Numbered from the stretch's first letter, positions 49,807 to 60,858 are shown. The stretch is 64,000 bases of DNA from Bog-756 sp963835465 (GCA_963835465.1 CAWIFR010000008.1:310001-374000); one strand, 5' to 3'. A program made the numbers and translations. Notes: generated by a model from the sequence alone, not told the origin.

Positions 49807-49862
49807 CACCCGAAGGTCGCAAATCAGCGGTGCCCTTGGCAGGACAACTGACACACGAGAGC

Positions 49863-49893
<31 letters not shown>

Positions 49894-49923
49894 TAGCCTT
49901 CCTCAAATCTCCTACGGCTGCAT

Positions 49924-49955
<32 letters not shown>

Positions 49956-49971
49956 AAACCCAGCTCGCGTA

Positions 49972-50007
<36 letters not shown>

Positions 50008-50008
50008 G

Positions 50009-50054
<46 letters not shown>

Positions 50055-50273
50055 TCCCGTCGATATGGACTCTTGGGGAAGATGAGCCTGTTATCCCCGG
50101 GGTACCTTTTATCCGTTGAGCAACGGCGCTTCCACAAGCAACCGCTGGATCACTATGCCCTGCTTTCGCACCTGCTCGACTTGTAGGTCTCGCAGTCAAG
50201 CTCCCTTGTGCCATTGCACTCGACGGCTGATTGCCAACCAGCCTGAGGGAACCTTTGGGCGCCTCCGTTACAT

Positions 50274-50305
<32 letters not shown>

Positions 50306-50563
50306 ACCTGACGCTGTCCCTGATCCGGATAACGGACCGAGGTTAGGGTTCCGGCACATAAAGGGTGGTATTTCAAGGTTGACTCCACCCTGGCTGGCGC
50401 CAAAGCTTCAAAGTCTCCCACCTATCCTACACAATATGTACTAAAACTCAACAGCAAGCTGTAGTAAAGGTCCACGGGGTCTTTCCGTCCTGATGCAGCT
50501 AACGAGCATCTTTACTCGTACTTCAATTTCGCCGGGTCTGTGGTTGAGACAGTAGGAAAGTCG

Positions 50564-50610
<47 letters not shown>

Positions 50611-51389
50611 CTGAGTCTGTTACAACTAATCAACCCAACTGACTGATTAGCGGACTGGACGTTTCCGCCAGTCTCCTTATGTCGCCATAAGGTTCGGACC
50701 ATATCTTCAACTCATACAACTACTCATGAGTTGGTCGGCGTGTGGTCTCTGAGGATTCTCAGGACTTCAGATGGCTTGCGACGATTCATGGTTTCAACGA
50801 TTTCAGCGATCTCTATCAATCCTGAAGTCGTGAGGTGCTTGCGCTCCTCCATGAGACCAAGAACCGTCACGAACTTGTCGAAGTTTTCACGCTTCGACGT
50901 TCGCAGCTGGTGCTCTTGGAAGAACGGGACGATGATGTCCCGCAGTTCGTTGAACCTCTTCACGCTGTACAGGGCCAACTGCTCCCTGTGGTCATCGTGC
51001 CTCTGATTCACATACACCTTGCCGCATCCGAGGACACTGACAAGGACTTCCAGAGCATCACGACCCGACACCGACTGCGCCACCACAAATTGCGGTTGCA
51101 CCTGCCAGCGAAGTTTCGCTTGGTGATTCCTGAAGATGGGGACGCTGAAACAGCCTTCCCCATCGACGAAACCAGCTATCCATCCGTAGATCCAGAGTCT
51201 TTCCTGCTGATTGTCCGCACCTCTCACATTGTCACTGCCGCCCATGCTGCGACGATACAAAACAGCTGCATCAGTCTTGAACGACGAGTAGTGGAGGATA
51301 CAACGGAGTTTCCAGCAAATAGCCGACTGCTCATCGCATTGTCGCCAATGCGTGGGGCAGCACCCCTTTGCCTGCAAAGGGGCATCCCT
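50611..51389 (-). other. Group I intron at 23S position 1931, containing a homing endonuclease gene
   Basis: 779 nt. The 5' exon ends in U (GGT), and the intron ends in G directly before AGCGAAAT, as group I splicing requires. A 5' hairpin (51362-51383) and a GCGA-tetraloop hairpin (51335-51352) precede the Q-like segment at 51200-51221. The R element CCTCAGAGACC lies near 50744-50754 and the S element AAGATATGGTCCGA at 50707-50694, followed by a P9 hairpin capped by GCGA (50692-50675). The pattern matches bacterial and organellar L1931 introns such as those of Thermotoga. P1 pairing is less clear than in the neighbouring intron. Confidence 0.88.
50724..51245 (-). CDS. LAGLIDADG homing endonuclease encoded in the L1931 intron
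   Basis: 173 aa from ATG at 51245; the open frame continues upstream to 51377 but through intron structure. A single LAGLIDADG motif, IYGWIAGFVDGEGCFS, places the catalytic acidic residue at the end of the helix and implies a homodimer, as for I-CeuI and I-CreI. Then follow strands FRNHQAKLRWQVQPQFVVAQ, VNQRHDDHREQLALYSVKRF and the usual LRTSKRENFDKF...MEERKHLT region. GC content is far lower than in cellular genes. No Shine-Dalgarno is visible. It would cut intronless 23S genes around position 1931 to drive intron spread. Confidence 0.9.
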   Translation of the reverse strand: MGGSDNVRGADNQQERLWIYGWIAGFVDGEGCFSVPIFRNHQAKLRWQVQPQFVVAQSVSGRDALEVLVSVLGCGKVYVNQRHDDHREQLALYSVKRFNELRDIIVPFFQEHQLRTSKRENFDKFVTVLGLMEERKHLTTSGLIEIAEIVETMNRRKPSEVLRILRDHTPTNS

Positions 51390-51397
51390 ACCTTAGG
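51390..51397 (-). other. 8-nucleotide 23S mini-exon between two group I introns
   Basis: CCTAAGGT on the minus strand equals E. coli 23S nucleotides 1924-1931. It is flanked by an intron ending in G and one beginning A. Both junctions are defined by the invariant surrounding rRNA sequence. Confidence 0.92.
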
Positions 51398-51768
51398 CAC
51401 TTTTGTTACTACTCAACGGCCTCTCCCCTGCATTTGCAGGTTCTGCAGCTGTCGAGCGGCCAGATCATTTCTGCCTGGCTCCCCATGTCGCCATGGGGGT
51501 CGGACTGTATCTTCAGCCTCGATCGCCTCGCTCCAATGAACCTGGAGTTCTGACGATGTCGGCGCCTCGCGTGCAGTCTCTGAGGATCCTGCCTCTTGTC
51601 TAATGACACACTGACAAGGAAGGCAGTTTCCTGCTGATTGTCCGCACCGGATGGATTTTCACTTTCCATGCCGACACCTTAAATAGTAGGTGTGACAAGG
51701 ATGAGTACCACCGGATACTCGGATGTTCCAGCATATAGCGGGGTTTTTTAACGGCCAGTGGTATACAA
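51398..51768 (-). other. Group I intron at 23S position 1923 (no endonuclease)
   Basis: 371 nt. The 5' exon end UAACGGU pairs with the intron guide GCCGUUA (51755-51749) over 7 bp, leaving the required U-G wobble at the splice site. The last intron base is G. The Q-like segment is at 51648-51627, the R element CTCAGAGACTGCACG at about 51584-51570, the S element AAGATACAGTCCGA at 51513-51500, and a GCGA-capped P9 hairpin at 51498-51481. It occupies the same site as the I-CeuI intron of Chlamydomonas. No functional reading frame is present. Confidence 0.92.
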
Positions 51769-51803
<35 letters not shown>

Positions 51804-52690
51804 AGGTTCAGAGCTTCGCCCGAGGGCTAACCCTTCCCCGTAACCTTCCGGCACCGGGCAGGCGTCAGAGCGTATACATCGTCTTACGACTTCGCACGCT
51901 CCTGTGTTTTTAGTAAACAGTCGCTTTCCCCTATTCTCTGCGGCCCCTTCAGACTCAGAACGCGAAGTTCGTCATCCTAGTGAGGCCCTCCTTCTCCCGA
52001 AGTTACGGAGGTATTTTGCCGAGTTCCTTAACCACAGTTCTCCCGATCGCCTTGGTATTCTCTACCCGCCCACCTGTGTCGGTTTGGGGTACGGGTTCCG
52101 TGCCAGCTCGCTAGAAGCTTTTCTCGGCAGCATGGGATCAGTGACTTCGCCTGGTGTGGCTCGGCATCGCGTCTCAGGATTAATGAGGTCCGGATTTGCC
52201 TAGACCTCTCCCTACACGCTTACCCCAGGACAACCAACGCCTGGGCTCACCTACCCTCCTGCGTCCCTCCTTCGCTATCCGCCACCGGGTCGGTCGGTTC
52301 GCCCCGAAGGACAGCCCCTTAGGACACCGGTATTGGATTGGGCGCGGACACGGAAGTACTGGAATATCAACCAGTTGTGCATCGACTACGCCTCTCGGCC
52401 TCGCCTTAGCTCCCGACTTACCCTGGGAGGATTAGCCTTCCCCAGGAACCCTTGGGCTTACGGCGGAGGGGTTTCTCACCCCTCTCTCGCTACTCATACC
52501 AACATTCTCACTCGACCACGCTCCACGACGGTTTCCACCGCCGCTTCTCAGCAGGATCGACGCTCCCCTACCACTCCCATCCCGTGACTCCCGAGCAAAC
52601 TCGACGTCTTGCGACATCGACACTCAGGCGGTATGGAAATCCGCAGCTTCGGCTATTGACTTGAGCCCCGTTACATTGTCCGCGCAGGAC

Positions 52691-52721
<31 letters not shown>

Positions 52722-53329
52722 TAAGGATGGCTGCTTCTGAGCCAACCTCCTGGCTGTCTTCGCGTTCCCACATCGTTTTCCACTTAGTCAATAATTAGGG
52801 GCCTTAGCTGGCGGTCTGGGCTGTTTCCCTCTCGACTAACGAAGCTCATCCCTCGTAGTCTCACTGCCAGGCTCTAAAGCATCGGCATTCGGAGTTTGAT
52901 TGGGGTCAGTAAGCTTGTAGGCCCCCTTGCCCATTCAGTGCTCTACCTCCGATGCTGAACGCCCGACGCTGCACCTAAATGCATTTCGGGGAGAACCAGC
53001 TATCACCGAGTTTGATTGGCCTTTCACCCCTAACCACAGGTCATCCCCCCTGTTTTCAACCAGGGTGGGTTCGGCCCTCCACGGGGTCTTACCCCCGCTT
53101 CAGCCTGCCCATGGCTAGCTCACTCGGCTTCGGGTCTACAGCATGCGACTAATTCGCCCTATTAAGACTCGCTTTCGCTTCGACTACCCCTCGCGGGTTA
53201 ACCTCGCCACACACCGTAACTCGTTGGCTCATTCTTCAAAAGGCACGCCATCACGGCCAGCACAAAGTGCTGACGACGCTCTGACTGATTGTAAGTCAAC
53301 GGTTTCAGGTACTATTTCACTCCCCTCCC

Positions 53330-53377
<48 letters not shown>

Positions 53378-53911
53378 CTGTGAGTACTTAGCCTTACGAG
53401 GTGGTCCTCGCAGATTCACGCCGGCTTTCCCGGATCCGGCGCTACTCGGGAAATCCGATCGGAGTCCAAAGCTTTTCGTGTACGGGGCTGTTACCCTCTG
53501 CGGCGCATCTTTCCTGGATGCTTCCACTAAGCAATTGGTTTTGTAACTCCGTGAAGGTTCTGATGCACCTTCCATCGGCTCCCACAACCCCGAATTGGCA
53601 ACGCCATCAGGCTTTACCACCAACTCGGTTTAGGCTCATCCCGTTTCGCTCGCCGCTACTCAGGGAGTCACTGTTGTTTTCCTCTCCTCGGGGTACTGAG
53701 ATGTTTCAATTCCCCCGGTTCCCTCCACTGGTCCTATGCGTTCAGACCAGGGTGACACCCCATGACGGGTGCCGGGTTTCCCCATTCGGACATCCACGGA
53801 TCCGCGCTTGGTAGGCAGCTCCCCGTGGCTTATCGCAGCCTCCCACGTCCTTCTTCGGCTTCAGGCGCCAAGGCATCCGCCGTTGACTCTTTATAACTTG
53901 GAGAACATAGA

Positions 53912-53931
53912 TGCTCGTGCTCGCTATGGAA
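53912..53931 (-). repeat. 23S processing stem, 5' arm
   Basis: TGCTCGTGCTCGCTATGGAA on the + strand, the perfect reverse complement of 49620-49639. Confidence 0.88.
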
Positions 53932-53971
53932 TTCTCAAGGGGCGCACAACGTGGGCACCGGGGGCCGCACC

Positions 53972-53983
53972 CATCAAAGAACA
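53972..53983 (-). promoter_or_regulatory. boxA antitermination site in the 16S-23S spacer
   Basis: TGTTCTTTGATG on the minus strand matches the rRNA boxA consensus (TGTTCTTTGA). It would load NusB/S10 to keep polymerase processive through the intron-bearing 23S gene. Confidence 0.65.
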
Positions 53984-54110
53984 GACCGATGGGCGGGCGC
54001 AGTGCGCACGGGCGAGCGGCCGGCGTTCCGCCCAGAGGGCGGGCCGGCATCGCGTTGGAGGGTAGGAATCGCCCCGGGCTGCTCAATCGAGCAGGAACCG
54101 AGGGTCACTC

Positions 54111-54130
54111 CCTCAAAACGGAATAGTGAT
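54111..54130 (-). repeat. 16S processing stem, 3' arm
   Basis: CCTCAAAACGGAATAGTGAT (+ strand) is complementary to 55972-55992 with 16 uninterrupted pairs plus an imperfect end. It flanks the 16S gene like a RNase III stem. The rest of the spacer (about 375 nt) has no tRNA gene. Confidence 0.82.
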
Positions 54131-54273
54131 GCCCGTTGCCATACCTAGAGCCCACAGGCCTCACGGACGGGATCCCCGAGGGGATGCGGTCCGCCAGGGG
54201 CGGGATAGGCGTGACAGCGAATAGTCAGTGATCGACTAGGAGTATCTGAGCCGGAATGGCCCAGACAGTGACT

Positions 54274-55803
<1,530 letters not shown>

Positions 55804-55883
55804 GACCTCAGCCAGACCCGAAGGCCTGACCAAAATCGAAGAGCTGACGTCGAGGACACTGATCCTCTCGGTCAACTGAATAC

Positions 55884-55895
55884 TGGCAAAGAACA
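55884..55895 (-). promoter_or_regulatory. boxA antitermination site in the rRNA leader
   Basis: TGTTCTTTGCCA on the minus strand, about 80 nt before the 16S 5' end. Confidence 0.65.
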
Positions 55896-55971
55896 GACAT
55901 TGTCCGTTCAATGCTTTGAATTGACTGGCGATCTCGAGTTTCCCCGCGATCGCCCGCACTGACTTTTGGCT

Positions 55972-55992
55972 ATCACTATTCCGTTTTCAAGG
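55972..55992 (-). repeat. 16S processing stem, 5' arm
   Basis: ATCACTATTCCGTTTTCAAGG (+ strand) pairs with 54111-54130 across the 16S gene. Confidence 0.82.
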
Positions 55993-56107
55993 AGCGACCG
56001 GGCACACGCCGTGAAGCGTAGGTGCCGGATTCTCCACAGGCAGGACCAAGGGCCCCGATCTGTAGGTGCCTGGCGACGCCCTTACGGGTCGTTCACCGGG
56101 ACTTGTC

Positions 56108-56136
56108 ACACTAACCGTTGGCGCCGAGCGTGTCAA
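56108..56136 (-). promoter_or_regulatory. rRNA operon promoter
   Basis: On the minus strand TTGACA (56136-56131) and TAGTGT (56113-56108) are separated by exactly 17 bp. This is the best sigma-70-like promoter in the window. Transcription would start near 56100, about 300 nt before 16S. Confidence 0.82.
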
Positions 56137-56252
56137 TCGCACCCCACGCTGCCACCAGGTCGGTGGTGCGGGGTGCGCAGCTGACGGCGTTGCGGTGCTC
56201 AAGCAGTGTAGCCGGGCTGCACGTCCGGGGGACCTCGGGTCGCCGGCGGCCT

Positions 56253-58097
56253 CTAGCCGAAGGTGAAGTCGTAGGCCTGGACCCCGGAGGAGACCCCCAG
56301 GGTGAGCAGGGCCCGCTGGCTGCTGGTCGAGCCCACCAACTGGTAGAGCTTGGGCTCACCGCTCACCGTCACCGTCTGGGTGACCCGCCCGTCGACCGAG
56401 ACCCGCACGGTGCCGCTCCCGCCGAGGACGAGATAGACGTCACGGGCCTGGAAGGCCAGCGAGAGGACCGCACCACCCCCGGCGGTCGAGGCCTCCTTCC
56501 CGATCGACCAGTTGCCGCCGTAGGCGTACTCGTCGGCCGGGACGGGAGACGGCGGCGAGTACGGTGCCATCCGGTCCTCCACCACCGTCTGGCCGGCCAG
56601 GTTGGGGGTGCCGTGCTGGTAGCCCAGATAGGTCTCGGGGGTGGTGGCCTCGTCCGGGGTGAGGTTGGCCACGTCGGTGGGCGTCGGCAGGTGGACGGTC
56701 GGGTCGGCGGCCACCAGCAGGTGCCGGATGAACGACTCGGTCTGGGCGTACTCCCCCTCACCGAAGTCGACGTGGCGGATGGTCCCGGTGGCGTCGATCA
56801 GGTACTCGGCCGGCCAGTACTCGTTCTGATAGGCGTTCCACGTCGTGTAGTCGTTGTCCTGGGCGATCGGGTACTGGACGCCGAGCTGCCGGGCGGCCTG
56901 GACCACGTTGGAGGTGACGTGCTCGAAGGCGAACTCGGGCGTGTGCACCCCGATGATGGTGAGGCCGTCCCGGGCGTAGGTCCGGTTCCAGGCCTCCAGG
57001 TGGGGCAGGGTGCGCTGGCAGTTGATGCACGAGTACGTCCAGAAGTCGACGAGCACCACCCGGCCCTTCAGGCCGGCCAGGGTGAGGGGCCGGTCCCCGG
57101 GCGTGTTGAGCCACTGGCTGATGCCGGCGAGGGTGGGGGCCCGGCCGCACTGCTGGAGGACCGGGCTGGCCGAGACGCAGGTGGCGAGGTCGCCGGTCGC
57201 CACCTCGCCGGTGGCCTTCCCCAGTGCCTCCCGGGCCGAGGCGTTGGTCTCGATGTGGTTCTGGAGGGCGTTGGTGTAGCCGGGAACCGCCCGCTGCAGC
57301 CCGTCGGTGAGGTTGAGGCCGACGACCAGGGCGGTGAGCACCAGCACCGCCCCGATCACCCGTCGGGCGGTCGCCGCATGGCTCCGGACGGTGGCCATCC
57401 GCTCGGCCAGCCGCTGGCCGAGCAGGGCGAAGATCAAGAGGGGCACGGCGATCCCGAGGGCGAACGCCGCGGTCAGCAGCACCGACGAGAGGTCGTAGCG
57501 GTGGTTGGCGCTGACCACGGCGATGGCGGTGAGCACGGGGCCGGCGCACGGCACGAACACCAGGCCCAGGCTGAGCCCGAGGACGAACCCCCCGGCCTCG
57601 GTCTGCTGGCGGCCGCCGACCAGACGGGCGAAGGGGCGCTCCAGCCACTCCCCCACGCTCGGCACGATCAGTCCCAACCCCACCAGTCCGAGGACGACCA
57701 GGCCGATCCACCGCAACAGGTCCTGGGGCAGGCCGAGCGAGCTGAGCAGCCAGGACCCGAGCAGGGTGAATACGGCGAAGCTCAGGACCAGGCCGGCCAC
57801 GACCGCGAGAGGGCGGCGGCGGCGGCGCAACTCGGCCCGGCGCGAGGTCGGCTCGGCGGCCACGGCGGCCGGCGGTGCCACCGTGGTGACGCCAGCGCCG
57901 GCGGCTGCTGCATCGGGCAGCGCGGCGGCGGGCCGGGCCTCGGGGCCCGGAGCCTCCTCCGGGGGTGCCGCGGCGGCGGTGTCCTCAAGACCGCTGGCGG
58001 CGCCGGCGGCGAAGATGACCGGCACCACCGGCAGGATGCACGGCGAGATGCCGGTGACCAGGCCGCCGAGAAAGCCGATCAGGACCAGGGTGACCAC
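56253..58097 (-). CDS. dipZ: DipZ-like thiol-disulfide protein: CcdA membrane domain plus TlpA thioredoxin domain
   Basis: 614 aa from GTG at 58097. N-terminal CcdA-type membrane domain with FLGGLVTGISPCILPVVP and FVPCAGPVLTAIAV, the two Cys that relay electrons across the membrane; a low-complexity Ala/Pro loop of about 50 residues interrupts it. A secreted thioredoxin fold follows with VDFWTYSCINCQRTLPHLEAW (active CINC), then a C-terminal beta-sandwich ending ALLTLGVSSGVQAYDFTFG. The layout is that of mycobacterial DipZ (Rv2874). It supplies reducing power to periplasmic or cell-wall proteins such as cytochrome c maturation factors. It lies just upstream of the rRNA promoter on the same strand. 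Confidence 0.93.
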   Translation of the reverse strand: MVTLVLIGFLGGLVTGISPCILPVVPVIFAAGAASGLEDTAAAAPPEEAPGPEARPAAALPDAAAAGAGVTTVAPPAAVAAEPTSRRAELRRRRRPLAVVAGLVLSFAVFTLLGSWLLSSLGLPQDLLRWIGLVVLGLVGLGLIVPSVGEWLERPFARLVGGRQQTEAGGFVLGLSLGLVFVPCAGPVLTAIAVVSANHRYDLSSVLLTAAFALGIAVPLLIFALLGQRLAERMATVRSHAATARRVIGAVLVLTALVVGLNLTDGLQRAVPGYTNALQNHIETNASAREALGKATGEVATGDLATCVSASPVLQQCGRAPTLAGISQWLNTPGDRPLTLAGLKGRVVLVDFWTYSCINCQRTLPHLEAWNRTYARDGLTIIGVHTPEFAFEHVTSNVVQAARQLGVQYPIAQDNDYTTWNAYQNEYWPAEYLIDATGTIRHVDFGEGEYAQTESFIRHLLVAADPTVHLPTPTDVANLTPDEATTPETYLGYQHGTPNLAGQTVVEDRMAPYSPPSPVPADEYAYGGNWSIGKEASTAGGGAVLSLAFQARDVYLVLGGSGTVRVSVDGRVTQTVTVSGEPKLYQLVGSTSSQRALLTLGVSSGVQAYDFTFG

Positions 58098-58238
58098 GGG
58101 GAGAGCTTCCCACCGGGTCGGGCCTCGGGGCTGTCAGCTGCCCGAAGGGTCCTCGATCCGCCCACTCGCGGGTGCGGAGCTGGCCACCCCGGCACAGTGG
58201 GGGGACGATGGGCTCCATCGCCTCGGGGCGGAGCGGAC

Positions 58239-59630
58239 TCAGGCTCCGCGTTCGGTGGCCAGACGGATCCGATCGACCTGGAGTCGGGTCTCGAACCGCT
58301 GCATCTGGACGGCCACCGCTGTCGGCCCGGCCCCGCCCGGCGTCGTCCGCCGGGTCACGGCCACGCCCGGCTCGAGCAGGTCCACGGCCTCGGCCCCCAG
58401 GTCGGGGTGGGCGCCGACCAGCTCGGCCAGCGGCACCTGGCGATCGAGGGACTCGCTGACCAGCCCGCCGACGACGGCGTGGGCCTGGCGGAAGGGCATG
58501 CCCTGCTGGACCAGCCACTCGGCGAGGTCCACGGCGGCCACCGCGGCCCCGTTGGCCGCCTCCTCCATCCGCTCGGTCACGAACCGGATGGTGGAGAGCA
58601 CGCCGGTCAGCGCGGCCAGGGCCAGATGCGACTGGACCACGGAGTCGAACAGTGGCTCCTTGTCCTCCTGCAGGTCCCGGTTGTAGGCCAGCGGGAGGCC
58701 CTTCAGGGTGACCATCAGCCCGGTGAGGTTGCCGATCAGCCGACCCGATTTGCCCCGGGCCAGCTCGGCCACGTCCGGGTTCTTCTTCTGGGGGAGCATG
58801 GAGCTCCCGGTGGCGAAGGCGTCGTCGAACACGGCGAACCCGAACTCCTCGGTGGACCACAGCACGAGCTCCTCCCCGATCCGGGACAGGTGCACCCCGA
58901 GGAGCGCCAGATCGAACAGCGCTTCGGCCACGAAGTCGCGGTCGGACACCGCGTCCAGCGAGTTCTCGAACCGGCCGGCGAACCCGAGCTCCGCGGCCAC
59001 CCCGTCGGGGTCGAGGGGCAGGGAGGAGCCGGCCAGGGCGCCCGCGCCCAACGGGGAAACGTCGAGCCGCTCCACCGTGGCCACCAGCCGGTCGACGTCC
59101 CGGGCCAGTGCCCAGCCGTGGGCCAGCAGATGGTGGGCGAGCAGCACCGGTTGGGCCCGCTGGAGGTGGGTGTAGCCGGGCAGGTAGGCGCCGTCGGCCT
59201 CCTCGGCCCGGGCTACCAGCACCTCCTGGAGCCCGAGGATCTCCCGGGCCAGGGCGGTCAGCTCCCGCTTGGCGTAGAGGCGCAGGTCGGTGGCGATCTG
59301 GTCGTTGCGGCTCCGGCCGGTGTGCAGCTTGGCCCCGACGTCCCCGGCGATCTCGGTGACCCGCCGCTCCACCGAGGTGTGGATGTCCTCGTCGCCGGGG
59401 GCGAACACGAACACGCCCGAGACCAGCTCCTCCTCCACCTGGTCGAGGGCGGCGAGGAGGGTGGACACCTCCTCGGGAGCGAGGAGCTCACCCCGTCCGA
59501 GTCCTCGCACGTGGGCCCGGGAGCCGGCCAGGTCGTCCAGGGCCAGCTGACGGTCGTAGTGGAGACTGACCGAGTAGTCCATGACCACGTCGGCCGTGCC
59601 GCCGCTGAGCCGGCCGTGCCACAGGGTCAC
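58239..59630 (-). CDS. argH: Argininosuccinate lyase
   Basis: 463 aa. GTG at 59630 overlaps the argG stop by 4 nt. The fumarase/aspartase fold shows TGRSRNDQIATDLRLY, GYTHLQRAQPVLLAHHLLAH and the catalytic loop GSSMLPQKKNPD. It splits argininosuccinate to arginine and fumarate, the last step of the pathway. Last gene of the operon; about 140 nt separate it from dipZ. Confidence 0.97.
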   Translation of the reverse strand: MTLWHGRLSGGTADVVMDYSVSLHYDRQLALDDLAGSRAHVRGLGRGELLAPEEVSTLLAALDQVEEELVSGVFVFAPGDEDIHTSVERRVTEIAGDVGAKLHTGRSRNDQIATDLRLYAKRELTALAREILGLQEVLVARAEEADGAYLPGYTHLQRAQPVLLAHHLLAHGWALARDVDRLVATVERLDVSPLGAGALAGSSLPLDPDGVAAELGFAGRFENSLDAVSDRDFVAEALFDLALLGVHLSRIGEELVLWSTEEFGFAVFDDAFATGSSMLPQKKNPDVAELARGKSGRLIGNLTGLMVTLKGLPLAYNRDLQEDKEPLFDSVVQSHLALAALTGVLSTIRFVTERMEEAANGAAVAAVDLAEWLVQQGMPFRQAHAVVGGLVSESLDRQVPLAELVGAHPDLGAEAVDLLEPGVAVTRRTTPGGAGPTAVAVQMQRFETRLQVDRIRLATERGA

Positions 59631-60856
59631 CGGCCCTCCTGGGCGGTGGTGCCGCCGCGGCCCTCTTGAACCGCCGACCAGGTGGCCACACCCAGCCCCC
59701 AGAGCCGGACGAAGCCCTCGGCGTCCTCGTGCCGGAAGGTGTCGGCGGCGTCGTAGGTGGCCAGTCCGTAGTCGTAGAGGCTGACCGGGCTGCGGCGCCC
59801 GACCACCCAGCACCGGCCGGGCTCCAGGCGCAGCCGGACCTCACCGGTCACGTGGCGCTGGGACTCGAGGAAGAAGGCGTCGAGGGCCTGCTTCAGGGGC
59901 GAGAACCACAGCCCGTCGTAGACCAGCTCGGACCAGCGGGGCTCCAGGCGGAGCTTCTCGTGGTGGAGGTCACGCTCGAGCGTGAGGTCCTCCAGGTCGG
60001 CGTGGGCCAGCAGCAGGGCCAGGGCCCCCGGGCATTCGTAGGTCTCCCGGCTCTTGATGCCCACCCGGCGGTTCTCCACCATGTCCAGGCGTCCGTACCC
60101 GTAGGAGCCCACCAGCCGGTTGAGCTCGGCGATCAGGGGCTCGGGGGTGAGAGGGCGTCCGTCCAGCGACACCGGGACCCCGGACTCGAACCCCACCACC
60201 ACCTCAGCCGGCTCGGTGGCCGTCGGCCGGGTCATGGTGTAGACGTCCTCGGGCGGTCGGTTCCAGGGGTCCTCGATGACGCCGCACTCGATGGCCTTGC
60301 CCCAGAGGTTCTCGTCGATGGAGTACAGCTTCTCCTTGGTCACCGACAGGGGGATGTCCCACTTGGCGGCGTACTCGATGCAGTCCTCGCGGGTCAGGCC
60401 CCAGAGCCGGGCCGGGGCGATGACGTCGAGGTCGGGGGCGAGGGCCCGGGTGCCCACTTCGAAGCGGACCTGGTCATTGCCCTTGCCCGTGCACCCGTGG
60501 GCCACGGCGGTCGCCCCGTGCTGGCGGGCCGCGGCCACGAGGTGCTTCACGATGACCGGGCGGGAGAGGGCCGAGACGAGGGGGTACTTGCCTTCGTACT
60601 TGGCGTTGGCCAGCAGTGCGGGCACGCAGAACTCCTCGGCCATCTCGGCCCGGGCGTCCACCACGGTGGCCTCGACGGCGCCGGCGGCCAGGGCCCGCTG
60701 GCGGATGGCGTCCCAGTCCTCCCCCCCGGACTCGGAGGCCTGGCCCACGTCCACGGCCACGGCCACCACCTCGACCCCCTTGTTCTCCATCAGCCAGCGG
60801 ACGGCCACCGAGGTGTCCAATCCACCGCTGTAGGCCAGGATCACTCGTTGCGTCAT
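59627..60856 (-). CDS. argG: Argininosuccinate synthase
   Basis: 409 aa from ATG at 60856; an in-frame TTG two codons upstream is less likely. The PP-loop is VILAYSGGLDTSVAVRWL. VAHGCTGKGNDQVRFEVG and the aspartate/citrulline-binding KSRETYECPGALALLLAH are intact. It joins citrulline and aspartate using ATP. Upstream argR ends 3 nt before the start. Confidence 0.97.
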   Translation of the reverse strand: MTQRVILAYSGGLDTSVAVRWLMENKGVEVVAVAVDVGQASESGGEDWDAIRQRALAAGAVEATVVDARAEMAEEFCVPALLANAKYEGKYPLVSALSRPVIVKHLVAAARQHGATAVAHGCTGKGNDQVRFEVGTRALAPDLDVIAPARLWGLTREDCIEYAAKWDIPLSVTKEKLYSIDENLWGKAIECGVIEDPWNRPPEDVYTMTRPTATEPAEVVVGFESGVPVSLDGRPLTPEPLIAELNRLVGSYGYGRLDMVENRRVGIKSRETYECPGALALLLAHADLEDLTLERDLHHEKLRLEPRWSELVYDGLWFSPLKQALDAFFLESQRHVTGEVRLRLEPGRCWVVGRRSPVSLYDYGLATYDAADTFRHEDAEGFVRLWGLGVATWSAVQEGRGGTTAQEGR

Positions 60857-60858
60857 GC

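Larger units (their letters stand above)
55804..56252 (-). other. rRNA operon leader and promoter region
   Basis: About 450 bases upstream of 16S. It holds the promoter (56108-56136), the 5' arm of the 16S processing stem (55972-55992) and a boxA (55884-55895). No protein gene was found. Confidence 0.7.

Noticed and set aside
51409..51669. 86-codon frame in the L1923 intron as a second endonuclease
   Set aside because: It has no LAGLIDADG motif and runs through the core R element; only its first few residues resemble the neighbouring endonuclease start, so it is treated as a remnant.
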